Assembly (NCBI GenBank): GCA_905221605.1
Contig: CAJNDS010000557.1
Coordinates: 39,182-103,181, forward strand
Reading direction: 5' to 3'
Length of the DNA stretch: 64,000 nucleotides
Origin: Symbiodinium natans
Lineage: Eukaryota > Sar > Dinophyceae > Suessiales > Symbiodiniaceae
Shown in pieces: positions 21,073 to 33,936 of the stretch (its first letter is position 1; every line of letters starts with the position of its first letter). Under the pieces are notes generated by a model, which saw only the letters and a program-made list of their open reading frames with translations, was not told the DNA's origin and made no database searches. The translations under genes were made by a program, and so were the position numbers.

Positions 21073-24000
21073 TGAGATCTTGGCATTTTGCATGCGAATC
21101 AATTCCAACAAATCCGCCATTGCAGACACCTGTCGGGGGAGGGCAGGTGCAAGAGAGTTCGTGAGCTGGCGAACTCCGCTGCCGCTTCGCATACAGGTTG
21201 CTGTGGAGAGGGTGGCTCCGAGCACGAACAGAGAAACCATACTGGCATGCATCTGTCTTCTTCGGTCTTCGTCTCAGGCGGAGAGCGTCAGTGCCAAGCT
21301 TTTCCCTTCAGAATCAGGCGGTGTAACGTAAGTGACAGCAGTGAGCTCCCAAGCGTGTCGTTTAACGCCAGGAATCTTCTTTTCCCCACCTCTCTGTTGG
21401 TTGCCCAAGACTTGTCTTGGTTGCCCACGAGACTTCCACTCAACAGCCCGAGGACAGCAGCACCCTTAGCACCCCCTGAGACGTGCCTTGCAGCTACAGC
21501 AACATACAGCAATCACCCTACTGGCTGCGCAGCACCTTAGCGTGCATCTCTTTCCCCCTCTCTCTCTCTCTCTCCCCATACTCTCTCCAACTCTCTCCAA
21601 CCGCCGTTCCTTCGTCGTCGGTCAGTTCAGGCAAATGATCTGCAGTTTGGCGGCAACTAGGTGCTGGGGCTGTGCACAACTGGCAGCTTGTCTTGTGGTC
21701 AGTGTAGGCAAAGTTTGGGAAACATTCTTTATGATACCATGATACACAACTCTCTGAGCTTCGCGCAAAGACTCCGCCTCCCAGCAGTGGTGGGCGCGTG
21801 CCTCAGTTTTTCTCAGCTTTTGCTTCAGTTGCAAGGTGGCCCAAGGACTTTTGCATTCTGATATGTCGGAGAAATGTTTCCCAACTGAGATCTGCACTCC
21901 TCTCCAGGAAATTCAGGAGCAGCCCCTAGGCATACCATCAAGTCTACATGTACATGCGTTGCACCGACAGTCTTAACGCAAAGTGGGCAGCCTGCAACTA
22001 TGATTTCGGCACTGGAGCCATAAGCTTCACCATGCCCACCATACTTGCAGGAGCATCTGGCTGTATTTCATAACTAGCGGCTGAAGCGCCTTCGGCGCCA
22101 ACTCAAGGGTCTGGGGGAGGGGGATCCAACGGACGGGACAGGTTCCCTTAATTGCCCCGCTATTTTGTCCCGGCACCCATGAGGCCGCAACGAACACACC
22201 AGAATCCAGCATGTCGTAGAGGTACATGTGATCCTGCAGCATGAGAGCAGCAGCAGTTACCGGAAATTCTTGCCCGACGAGAGGTAATGGCAACGATGCC
22301 GCGGCAACAAGCTGTACCCCGCACAAGGCACCAGAAATCCAAGGCTGTTCCGGTCCTGTGCCTTGACCATGGCCTTGACCTCACTTCGAAGGATGCCCCG
22401 ACTGTTCTAACTTGGTTTCTGGGTTCGCACGCACGTCCTCTGTGCTCTTCCATGCTGGAAGATGGCAAACCTATGGTGCAAAAACACTGGTCCCAAATAA
22501 ACTCCTGAGTGCTCGAGCTGCGAAATTTCAGGTCCAGCAGTTCGCGAATACACGAAACATGCAACACAGAAGAATACAGCACCCAGCAGCTATCAACCCA
22601 CAGACGCCCCAGAAAATGCCCAAAACTGCCTGCACTCAGACTCAGGCGAGTACAGTGGCTGAAAAGGAGCTTCTCCTTTCACACCTCGTCAATTTCCTTC
22701 AGCCCAAAGGATTCTGAGACCCCCGGCAAGGCGCACAGGTGCCAGCTGCAAGTGCCGGTGAGGCGCTGCCAGGGCCAATGCTGCTGCCTGGCTCGGGTCC
22801 CCGTGAGTTCGGCTAGTTGAGGCTCGTTACTCCCGAAGCCACTCCCGCCACTCCCGAAGCCTTAAACGAGGCTTTGGAGTTTCTGCGCTCACAACGTTCC
22901 CAGCAAGATGCTGTAATGCATGATTGTATAAAGACTCATCTCCATCTCCACGTTGCCAATCGGACAGAGTTGCTGGACACAGTGCTTCTTTTCGGCAGAG
23001 CAAGTGCCTCCTATTGCTTCTCCAATAATAGCACGAGCACTGCTGCGACATGCATGATAATAGTTAACCGAATCTTTTGAGAATGAACCCGGACACCTGG
23101 TGCAAAAAAAACGAATAAGCTTACCTGGCTGATTTATGGGCCCTCGATTTGACCTTGTAGGCCACGTTGTGCTCCCTGATGAGTTGACAAGGGTACCAGC
23201 TGTGGTTCCTTGGCTGACGCATCCAGCCCGGCGGTGGAGTCGAGGTCTGGGATTTCAAGCTTTAGCACAACAAGAGCAACCACTTAGCATCAGGTAGGAA
23301 ATCAATTTTGGCTGACCGCAGACTCGGGCTTCAGGGGTTAAAGCACGAAGTCGCATGGCACCTGCGAGGCGACCCTTGAGCGAAAAAGTGCCGTCACAAA
23401 TGTGTGGGGCTCTCGCTTGGGTCTCGCTTGAGGGGCCGCCAAAGCCTTCAGACTCCTAGGCGGGTTGAGACTGAGTGCACCTGAGATTCGAAGGCAGCCT
23501 ACCAAACCCCCAGACACCCGCGGAACAACCAGCACACCAGCCAAGAAAAGCAAACCAGCACACCATAGCAAACCTGAGCGTGCTGTTCCAAGTGGGTGCT
23601 CTGAACGATGTTCCCTAATCTCGCCCTCTCACCACTTCAAGACTTCAATTCATGGCATCTGACTCGGTCAACCCTGGGGATCAAGCGCAACAGCGAAGGC
23701 CAGGAGCTCACAGACGACCTGGATCGCCTACAAGTCGGAGCTGGTGAGGTCGATTCTGTGCCGTTCTGCGCTTCGAAGTACGTTTCGTTTCGAAGCGGGT
23801 TGTCTTGCTTCCTGTGCACCTGTTAGACTGGGATGTGTTCTCTTCGGCCTGGGAGAAGGTCATGAATCTGAGGTTGGCGCGTACGCCTCGGACTGGCTGA
23901 GGAGTCGAAGACGCGGGTTGTCGTCCTGAATGTGTTTCAAAAACTGTGGGGACAGGTGAGGGATCAGCATCAAAGGGAAAGCCCTTACGAATTCGCGAAT

Positions 24001-25185
24001 GAAGCATTTAGCACAATGCCGCACGACAGCTCAGACGACAACGGAAAAAAGTGTGCCTCTTTCGCATGCGCATGCGCGCACGCACACACGCAACCAAAAA
24101 CACACAAGCACACGCACGCGCCCACGCACACGCAGAGATGTAGGGCTGGCACCGCTGCATTCTGGATCAGGGGCCAGGCCTGCCACTTGGGACAGAAGCT
24201 GAGAAGAATCTAGGCCAGGCGAAAAGAAGGCCCGTCTTGGAGTCCAGCAGTCTCTTTTAAAAAGAGAGGGCGGTACTAGCTACTAGTACGATGCATGAAG
24301 CACATGAAGCCATCGGATGCCCGTGACCAGCATAGCAGCCACAGCATGCAGCGGATCCCAATGCAAGGGGTAATCTCGCCAGCGTGGCGATGCGCTTAAC
24401 CAGCTGCTTGTCATAGAGGGCTTTTAGTAGTATTTCACCTGAGAAAATCTGGGAAACTGTGACGCAAAAGTGCAGAATGCTTTCTTGGTTTCAATCGCAA
24501 ATCCTACAGTAACCCCAGCGTGGTTGAGGTTCCCACGCAACACGCGGCTCAGAGGATCTGACTCAGACCACTTTAGGATCAAGCTGAACGAGCTTCAGAA
24601 ACTCCCAAAACACGACAGCAACCTTCTCGAGCACCTCGAGTATTCCTGAGGTCCGTACTAGCTTTCAAGTTGAGCTGCGTAGTGTCCATGACCTGGAGCC
24701 AGGGCGTGTGCTTGGAAATTTCGGAAAGCGCCTCAAACAGGCTTCCCATTCTTGTTCAGGGGGCCCTCGGCCTCGATGTCCGAAAGGGTGAAAACATGTA
24801 ACAACAAGTGGCGGGAGGGGGCTTCGCATAGGCTTGACGGCACCTAAAAAAGTTTCGTGTGTGGCGGGGCATGCTGGGTGGACGGTGAGTGCGTGTGCAT
24901 CACGGATGCTTGTCTTAGGGCCCCAGGTTCCACTTCTGCTCAAGTGGGAGGGGACCACAATCAGACCCCAAACTGAAACCTGCCTTAGGGCCTAGGCATA
25001 CGTCTGGAACAAAAGTGTGCGTCCGAGGTCTGAGCAAGCTGCAGCACATCTGCCACTTGGCTCTGGACCTCGCAAAAGGATCTCAGGGGTGAGGATAGGT
25101 GTTTGTGCATGCCAGCGCCATGCAAGCAAGCAAAGCTGGACATGAACATTTCCGACAGGCCAGACTCCGCGAGAGCCTCACATGC
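21073..25185 (-). CDS. unrecognised multi-exon gene, helical protein
   Basis: A series of short minus-strand exon candidates, in order: 25185..25113 (ACEALAESGLSEMFMSSFAC), 25081..about 25025 (SFCEVQSQVADVLQLAQTSD), 24731..24663 (ALSEISKHTPWLQVMDTTQL), 24645..24572 (ILEVLEKVAVVFWEFLKLVQ), 23208..23125 (LIREHNVAYKVKSRAHKSA, with GTAAGC donor), 22233..22177 (DHMYLYDMLDSGVFVAASW), 22110..22045 (TLELAPKALQPLVMKYSQML) and 21129..21073 (VSAMADLLELIRMQNAKIS). Most start after AG|G. The last three are all phase 0 and 57, 66 and 57 nt long, so they join cleanly. The product looks mostly helical. I do not recognise the family. Some exons are missing, since 24663 and 24645 do not join in phase, and two genes could be mixed here. 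It lies just downstream of the ABC transporter's stop. Confidence 0.45.
21550..21600. repeat. CT-rich microsatellite
   Basis: ctctctctctctctctcc with tctccaactctctccaac duplicates. Confidence 0.8.
24056..24136. repeat. CA / CGCACA-rich simple repeat
   Basis: Alternating gcgcacgcacacacgc and cacacaagcacacgcacgcgc units; no coding content. Confidence 0.8.
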
Positions 25186-25996
25186 CTTCGAAAAAACCAA
25201 TGCCGACGGTGCAAATGTTAAACAAGTTGCAGCGCGGAAGTGTGATTGCCGTCACTCTGATGCCTTCTTTGTTGCTTGCAAGTTCCACGTGTGAGCTCCC
25301 AGCACCATGGTCCGAATCCCGGAACCTGACAGGCTCGGCGCTGGCCCGCGTCCCAACCGACCCTTTTAACATGGATTTCTGATCAAGCACGGCACTTCAG
25401 TGTCATCGGCTTCTCGGTTTGATAAGCTCTGGCTCATAAAAAAGGCATGGATCAGCTCGAAGACTGGGACTTCTGAGCCGAGTTCTGCCTGCCCAGCCGT
25501 GCCCTAAAACTCGGCCCCCCAAGCCCCGAAATCTCTCAAGTTCAGGTCGACACACGGAACCCCTTTTGCATCCTTGAACCCTACAGCACGACCTCCAACC
25601 CAAGCATCCCTGATTGGAAAACCCTTCTTACAGTCACATTCAGGCCAAGGTGCAGAGCCAGAATCAGGGCGTCTAAAAGCTGCTCCCTGGCCGTACTCGC
25701 AATTTTTTCAATCATCGAAACACCATCTCCAGAATGCCGACCAGAAGCCCAGTCCAAAACAATTCAACGAATCTACCAATGGAAAGAGAGAAGCAGCCAG
25801 TTAAGTACAGTTCAGTGCAATACGCAAATTGTTGCTTTGAGCTACCCTGTTCCACAGTTCTGCGGAATCTACCGGTCAGGTAGAAAACTAAATCGACCGT
25901 GATGAACACGCTGTCCGATGGCAAGGCCAGGCACCCCGGCTCTTTCCCGGTGAGCAGGTAGCGCCGCCTCAAAACTGGACACATCTGTGAGGCTTT

Positions 25997-26036
25997 GGGG
26001 CTTTAGGGTTTAGGGTTTAGAGTTCAGGGTTTTAGG
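25997..26036. repeat. interstitial telomere-like repeat (TTTAGGG)
   Basis: gggctttagggtttagggtttagagttcagggttttagg: about four units of TTTAGGG, two of them perfect. It lies between the unrecognised gene and the 3' end of the ABC transporter gene. Confidence 0.8.
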
Positions 26037-26935
26037 AAGCCAAGGAAACAAACGCCCCACACAAAAATGCGGAACTGAGCGCGAGGGAGCACCTGAATCT
26101 AAAAGGCTCTGCCTGAACGTCCGGACCGCATAGAGTGCGCACGCTGTTTGGGGAATTCTGTGAACCCTGCCATGAATCGCAAAACTTGTGTTGGTTAAGG
26201 CCCACGCAAGTGGCCTGCATCACTAAGAGTGGATTGTACAAGGACCTGGCAGAGATGCCAAACTGATGCAGTGCAGAGAACTTAGGAGCAGATCTTCTGA
26301 GCTATGAATCATGAAGCTACCTCTTGAGCTCACCTTGCAACCACCGTGGCCAAGCAAAGCCTACATATCAAGAGCAATGATGCAGCCTAATCTCCTCGGC
26401 ATCTTCTGGCCTCCATGGCCATGTGGCGAGGCAATGGCCCCTGCACCACCAAGATTACGCACGTCGACCCATGACCTACCTCTAGGGGCGTTGACCTCTC
26501 AGTTTCGTTGTCCAGCTAGGCTTGGGCACTCGAAGGGATACCATTCTTCGGGCACGCCTGATGTTCCCTAGAGAGAAGAATGTCCAGACACGGCCATTCC
26601 CTTAGGAGCATCAGATTCCGTGCCAGTCCCTGCCCTAAGCTAGTACTGAGGGTGATGGAGATGGATGCGTTCACCGTCCTCCCATCCACCCCTCAAAGCT
26701 CCGTAAAGAGTTGCCAAAGCAGGCATTTGGTCCAGGCCTCTGCAGGCGTGCCAGGGCTGGTATCCTGGCCGTGCAATTGTGGCCATGGCGCTGCAAATGT
26801 AGTCTGTTGCCCGTGCCTCCCACGATAGAAAGGGGAGCAGAACCGTGAAGAGGCCCTGCCTGGAAAGATTCAAGATTCAATGTCTGAGCAAGCTTGACCA
26901 TAGCATTTCCATGCTCACATAGCAATTCAAGACGT

Positions 26936-29900
26936 TCAAGAACCTAAATCCTGCATTGAACTCGAATCGCGTTGAGGCTGCAGCTTCACCATCTTCTCAT
27001 AGAGCTGCTTCCGCTCACCTGACTGGTTGAGGGTTGATGGCAGAAGCGTCTGTCCCATAGAATCTCCCAGCTTATGGCCCCATGCGGCAAGGGAATCCTT
27101 GCCTGGAGGCATGGCTTTGGCCAACCTGCAGGCGTCCTTCCAGCAAAGCATGACAGCACGCATCGCGCCCCCAAGTCACAGCACTTTGCACTGATCGAGG
27201 TGGGCCTTCTTGGGACTGGGGGGTCGGAGCACGCAGCACATGCAGCTGCTAACACCACGTTACTCGTTACACGTTACTACGCCATGTTTTCCCTTGCGGC
27301 CTGCAGGAAGAGCAGGCTCTGAAGATCCTGAAAGCCCGAGGAATCACACAACTCTCAACTCCAAAGCGCTCTTACGGCAACCGAGTGCCAGCTTACACAA
27401 AGAGGTACGTACATGTACTTACACTGAGCCCGTGGAAATCGGAAATCATGGAAACGTGCAGCGTTTTAACCTTCGTTGGGGGTTCTCATCCTACGAAATG
27501 CAGCAAGCGCAAGGCCTGTGCATGGAGCCCAAACAAAGTAAACTGGCTACAGACATGACCGCTAGACCAGCAAGGGCCAGCACTCAACTCCAGTCACAGC
27601 CTTCTGCCGCAGTCCATCAAACAGCTGCTTCATCAGAGGTTCGCTCCTGACCGATGGTTTCAGTTTCCAAGATGATAAAGGCTTCTGGGCTTGCAGCTTA
27701 GGATTCGCGGTTTCTGTTTCTGGCAGCTGTCGAGACAACGGGCACTAGGTGCTTGAAAGGACAAACAGCTTAGGATGGTTTACGGAGGATTGCAGTTCGG
27801 AGATGTGATGACGAGCTGTTGGTGAATGGCCGCTAAATCGAGATCCGGACTTCTGCAGATGGTTCAGCAGCACTGTGTTGTTCATGATCACCTGAGTGTT
27901 TGTACAGTCGTGACACAAGGACTGGGGGTCAGCACAGGTACATGTCCTCCCCCCTCCTCTCCCCAAGCATAACAACAATCGAGATCGCGACCAGCTGCGA
28001 CCTGGGCAACAGCTGCGGGCACAGCTTCAAAACTGCTGTGGTCCGGGTTCACTGTCTGCTTCCTTTGTAATTCAAATGCTACATGGAGAATGGGTTTGGT
28101 AGGTGCATGTGTGTGTAGTATGCGGCTTCTCAAGCACACATCCTTGGCCTTGGCCTGCACTCGAGAACTTGCCTCACTGCTCTTCGCATTTGTGAGAGGC
28201 ATAACCTTTAACGATTGGATATGATGGCCAATGCGGCCACTGCACGCTGCCCCGTGCAAGTCCCGTTCCTTTCTGATCCGGTCGCAGAGGTGTCTGCCAC
28301 AGAGCTGTCACTACTGACGGCCCTAGCCTCAAGTCTGAGCTTGAAATCGAAAGGCGGCGACACTCTGATACCTCCTCTGAAGACATGTCCTAAAAGCTAG
28401 CAGGCTAGCAGCGGACCTGAAACAGAAAAGGGGAAGATCGACCTCAAGGGTGTGATGCGACTTTGCCGCAGGGTCCTGGGATGAAAAACGGGATTCCTGA
28501 GGCGGCTTCGCCGCATCGTGAACTCCCTCCCGCCGCAGGTGACCAGGTAGCTGGGCGGTCTCACATGCATGCTGTGCCTGCTGTGCAACCGGGGTCCCAC
28601 AAAGTGGAAACCCCCCTGCAAGCGAAAACGGTCATAAAGGGGGGTTAAAGATGGTCAAAGGATCTCTGCACGGAGTGCAAGCAAGATCCGAATGCTAATG
28701 TTCCGGCATGCCATGCCTCATTTCTGCGACTGCATTTGGAGCTTGTAATACCTTGGATGACAAGCACAGCTCCCCACGGCCTCTCAACACGCCAACATTG
28801 CCGGGTTGAAGCTAGGTCGAAACACCAAGTCTGCCGAGTTAACAGGGCAAGTGCAGGTTCGAGTCTGATGGCCTCAGCCCTCTGCGCTCAACAGGCGCAG
28901 CTCGTTTGTCGTTTGTTCTTGTTTGCACACTTGTTTGCCCAGGCGCCACAGGAAAGAACGAAGCCATGAGAGCGCAACAGCTTTTCGCAACAATTGGGGC
29001 ATCTACCACTGATCTAGCTAGCTGCTACTGGACAGTGTCTGAAGGAAACATGCTCAAGCCTTGAAGCACATATATGACCAAATTGCACTCCTTTCTGCTG
29101 CATCAGCTGGGTGTGATTGCCACTTTCCACAACACGGCCGTCAGCATTCACGAGAATGATGTCACAACCTGCCCAGCTAGCTCACCCCTCGCAAGATGGA
29201 GCGAGCCACACAGAGCTTGAGTTTAGCGCCAGAGCTTCTCCCGCCCTCTCTGCGTCTCCCTCCTCTTATTGAAGAGCAAGCTCGACATCCAAGCCTCAAG
29301 CTTTAAGATTCACCTACCCCTACAAACGCTCTGAATCCACCCATTGCGACCGACAACTTCTCGCACCGGCCTTGTACTGTAGAAAGGCGGTGAGCGATGG
29401 CAAAAGAGGTGCGACCCTCACGCGCAGCCTCCAGCGCCTTTTGTGCTAGGATGTTGGATGATCTGGGACATTGGTAGCGTTGTCGATCCTAAGGCCAATG
29501 GTTTGTTTAACAAAGCTGCCGGATGGCTGCTCCATGGCTGTGAGGAGTATGCATCCGTTCGAGAATGAATCACCAGGCTCACGCGTGCACGTTGCGCCCA
29601 CAATCAATAAGCGCATGCAGCCGGTGGCTCCAACTTCTGCCAAGGAATGTAGGAAAAGGTGGTCGCCACCCTGCCTTGCTTACTACTTTGTATAAAGGGA
29701 TGATCGTCCTCCCAAACATCCCCTCAAACGTGCACCTAAACATGCCCCCCCCCCCTCCATCCCCCTCTCCCCCCCTTCATCCATCCCCCTCTCCCCCCCT
29801 CCATCCCCCTCTCCCCCCCTCCCCTCCCCCCCTGTCTGTCTCTGTATTTCTTTATCTGCCAGCCTCTGTCTGTCTAACCCTCTCTCTCGGTCTCTCTCTG

Positions 29901-29993
29901 TGTCTCTCTCTCTACATGTCTGCATCTATCTCTATACCTTCTTTCTCTATCTGTGTTCTGAGTTTTCAATGCCGGTCTCTCTCTGTATGTGTC

Positions 29994-30041
<48 letters not shown>

Positions 30042-33000
30042 GTGGTCTGACATCAGCCCTTCAAGAGGTCAAAAGGGCATCGGGCTTGTCGGGTGGGGGC
30101 TCTTTTGGAACCGGGCTATGGGAATGCTTCAAGATTTCTGCTGCTGCTGATGAACCTATCCAGGCATCTTACTGCTTTTTAGGCGTGCCCCGATCGTTTC
30201 CTCGGTCAGACAGACCTTGAGTTGTGCACTTGCACAAGAGAAATCCCAATTTCAGCATGTGAAAAGTGCATTGGGCTTGTTGGATGCTCTTCTAGCCTAA
30301 AACAGGCACGGCAGGCCTAAAAAGCCCTTGCCTCCGTTAGATGCCTCGCTAGCTGATGACACAGGCCCAATGCACTTTTCAGGTGCCGAAATTGCATTTT
30401 GTCTTGTCCTATTCAGGGTCTCTTTGGCTGAGGAAGAACGGATAAAGCCGCTAGGGCCTGGCGGCCTGGCTAGCTTTCTCATATCATCACAAGCAGCAGA
30501 AGTCATCAAGTATTTCTGCAGACCGGGCTAGAACTTCCAAGAAGCCCAATGCACTTTTCAGCTGCCGAAATTGCATTTTGTCTTGCGCAGGAGGACTATG
30601 AAGGGTTTATGTGGCTGAGAAAAACAAAGCCAAGCTTACGGCTTAAGAACCATGAGGGGCCTGCCTCTTTCTGGCTGCTGCAAGCACCGCAAGTCTTGAA
30701 GCTTGTCTGCAAGCGTGTAGGCAGCAAACCGTCAGCTGCAGGAACTGTTTCTGGGTCCCGAGGAAAAGACCGCGCTGCCTCTTCAGCATAGTGCGTTTTC
30801 CAGCTTGAAGCTGCGCGGGCCTTCCCGTGTGGCTTCATCTTTCTTTAAGGCTCGAGGGCAGGACTTGGAGGAGCCCGTCTGGCTACTGCTTGCCTTGGCT
30901 TTTTCGCCAGGTTCGCCAGGAAGACAGGAAGAGCTTGTAGCTTCGGAGCCTCTCAGACTTCAGGGCTTTAGGCTTTAGAGGCTCCAGCTATTCTCCAGGC
31001 AGATCAGGACCTTGGCCAGGCCCTAGTTCTCAAGTTGCAAGGCCCCATGCGTTTTCGCCTTCTTCGGAATTTGCAGGACCCGCGCGTTTTCTCCTGCTTT
31101 TGAATTGGCCCGGGCCCCCACGCGTTTTCTCCTGTTTTTGAAGCTGCTGGACCCCACGCGTTTTCGCCTGCTACAAAAACGGCACAAAAACCGGAGAAAT
31201 GGGCCCGGACCCCACGGTCAAACGGCAAAATGGGTCTGAGTCCCACGCGTTTTCGCCTGTAAAACGGCCGAAATGACTCTTGTTCCCACGTGCTATAAAC
31301 GGCAAAATGGGTCCGGGTCCCACGTCAGACACTCCTACGGACCCCACGTCTTTTGCCCTCCCCAAAACAAATCCTGGAGTCTAAGAGGCCCGCCTGAGAT
31401 CCTTACCTGCTCCTAGCGCGGGCGGATTTCGAGTCTTGCAGCAGGGCAGAAGGCAGAGGGCCGCCTATGGTCCTTTGCTACTCACAGCATCTGAGGTCTT
31501 CAAGTCTTGCAGCAGGGCAGAAGCAGCAAACTGGGTGCTCGAGCAAAAGCAAGTTTCAATGAAACAGGACTGCTGCAGTCCTTCAGCGGTGCTGTTTCTG
31601 CAGTCCTTCACCAGTCCTTGGGTCTCTCTCCTGCTGGCACAGAGACTCCGAAGGACTGCTACCTGCTACTTGCCAGAGACGTTTTTCTAGGCTTGCAGCT
31701 CCTGCTGCACGCAGAAAAGCTGGACCCTTTAAAGCAAGGCATATTAAGTCTGAGAAGATCTGAAGCTACAAGCTCTTCCTGTAGTCCTGGCCAAAAAAAG
31801 GCAGTAGCCAGACTGGCTTGCTCCTCCCAGCCCTGCCGTATAACCTTAGAGAAAGATGAAACCACACTAGCCTTCCCACCCAGCTTCAAGCTTCAGACAA
31901 GCACTGCACTCAAGCTGCTGCAAGGCTGCACCCCATAAGACCAAGGAGCCCATGTACCCTGACCTTATACCCTAGCCTCAAGCCTACACTTACACCCACT
32001 AGCGGCGAGGGCTTAACGGCGCACGCTCAGCCGATCCTTACTTAGGGGGCCCCGGGCTTAGGCCCTACTTTCCAGCAACCTGTCACATGCCCTTCTCAAG
32101 GCAAAGGCAAAGGCTGGAGGAGTGGAGGTGGGATACCGGGATAATTACCTGCCTCCAGCTTCGCGAGCACTCCTGCGATCCCAGTCCGGCCCTGTGGCCG
32201 GCATGTGGCTCGCAGCCGTCCCCGCCGGCTTCGGCCTCGCGTCAGCAGCACGCGTGGCCCCTGCAGCGTGCTGGGCGGCGTGGGCGGATGTGCTCCCGGT
32301 CATGGCGGCCCGTCTTCCGGCTTTCGCGGCGGCCTGCGTCGCCACGCTCCAACAAGGGGGCGCAGGCGCCGCGTGTATGAGCCACACTGCTGTTGACCGA
32401 GGGCTGGGACGCGTGCCCCAGCTGGACCGCAGTTGCCGGGGGCCTGCGGCTGGACGCGGAAGGTTTAAGGCTTCGGGTTTAGGGTTTAGGGCCTCGGGTT
32501 TAGGGTTTTAGGTTTAGGGCCTTTATGGCTTGACGGCGCACGCTCAGCCGATCCTTAAGGGGTTTAGGATTGAGGATTTAGGGCAGGGCTTAACAGCGCA
32601 CGCTCAGCCGATCCCTACCTGGACCTATGATTTAGGGCTTCAGGTTTAGGGTTAAGGGGGTTTAAGGGGTTTAGGTGGTTTAGGGGGTTTAGGCCTCTGG
32701 GAATTTAGGGCCTTTAGGGCCTGTAGGGCTTAACGAGTTTAGGGGGTTTAGCCGAGTTTAGGGTTTAGGGCTTCGGGTTTAGGGCTTTTGAAAGGGCAGA
32801 GGCCCCAGACCAAAAAAAACTGAACCGTAAAGCTCAAACCCAAAACCAAACCCTAAACCCTAGGTCCTAGGCCTAAGGCCTAAGGCCTTAAGGCCTAAAC
32901 TAACCCCTAAGCCCTAAGCATTAAATGCTTTGCAGCCAAGAAGCTGCTTGATCTCTCTCGCTCTCTCTGCCCACCTCTCTCCTTGCTTCCTCTCGACTCT

Positions 33001-33892
33001 ATCTGTCCTCTCTCCACTCTTTTTTCAGGTCCTCTTGTCCGCTCTGTATGTCTCTCGCCCTTTCCCTTGATCTCTCTGTATCCATCCATCTCTCTCTCTC
33101 TCTCTTCTCTTCTTCTCTCTCTCTCTCTCTATCTGTATCTATCTCTCTCTCTCTGTCCTCAGTTGGGAGGGGGGGGCCTGTTAGACGGCATGTCTGTGGG
33201 GATGATCATCCCCCCCCTGTGGGATACCCCAAGGCAGGCGGTGACCACCTATCATGTAGGGTGAAAGTACAGCATGTAACTGCCCCCACGATCCACTGCC
33301 CCGTGTCGGACATGTCGAACTTCAATTTGGGAAGAAATACAAAGCTCCTCTACATACGTCCAACGCTCTTCAGCAGGCAAGGCTCCTTCTGCACAATGGC
33401 TTCGCTTTGCGTGTCAAGCGCACTGGTTGCCTGTGGACTTGGCTTGCAGCCAGGAAACGCAAAATTGGCAAAAGAAGGGCAGGTGGCGTCGTGGTTTCAA
33501 GTACATGTCTATGAAACCGAAGGTCTGTGTCCAGCAACGGTCCCTGCAAACCTAGGTGCACCTGCCTGCCAAGCCCAGTGCTTGACTGGAGCTGAATTAG
33601 ATTCGATTCCGAGTACCCTCACAAGCCTCGTCAAGCAGCATCACCGGCGGGTTGCGGATGAGGGCTCGACAGATGGCAACACGCTGCTTCTGACCACCTC
33701 GCAGGTAAGCAAGCACGCACGCACGCACACGCACGCACGCACGCACGCACGCAGGCACGCACACGCACACGCACACGCACACGCACACGCACACGCACAC
33801 GCACACGCACACGCACACGCACACGCACACGCACACGCACACGCACACGCACACGCACACGCACACGCACACGCACACGCACACGCACACGC

Positions 33893-33936
<44 letters not shown>

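Noticed and set aside
27019-27140. Upstream extension of the last transporter exon (KDSLAAWGHKLGDSMGQTLL)
   Set aside because: The frame is open, but the AG|G at 27018 gives the phase-correct join to the previous exon, so the extension is taken as intron.
27590-28150. Exon-like minus blocks (VIMNNTVLLNHLQK at 27.85-27.89 kb, SEPLMKQLFDGLRQKAVTG near 27.6 kb, SFEAVPAAVAQ near 28.0 kb)
   Set aside because: They lie inside the last transporter intron, and the flanking exons (29079 and 27018) already join in perfect phase and match the family's C-terminus without them. They could be skipped exons or chance.
28840-28885. tRNA-like B box (GGTTCGAGTCT)
   Set aside because: No matching A box, acceptor stem or anticodon arm could be folded around it.
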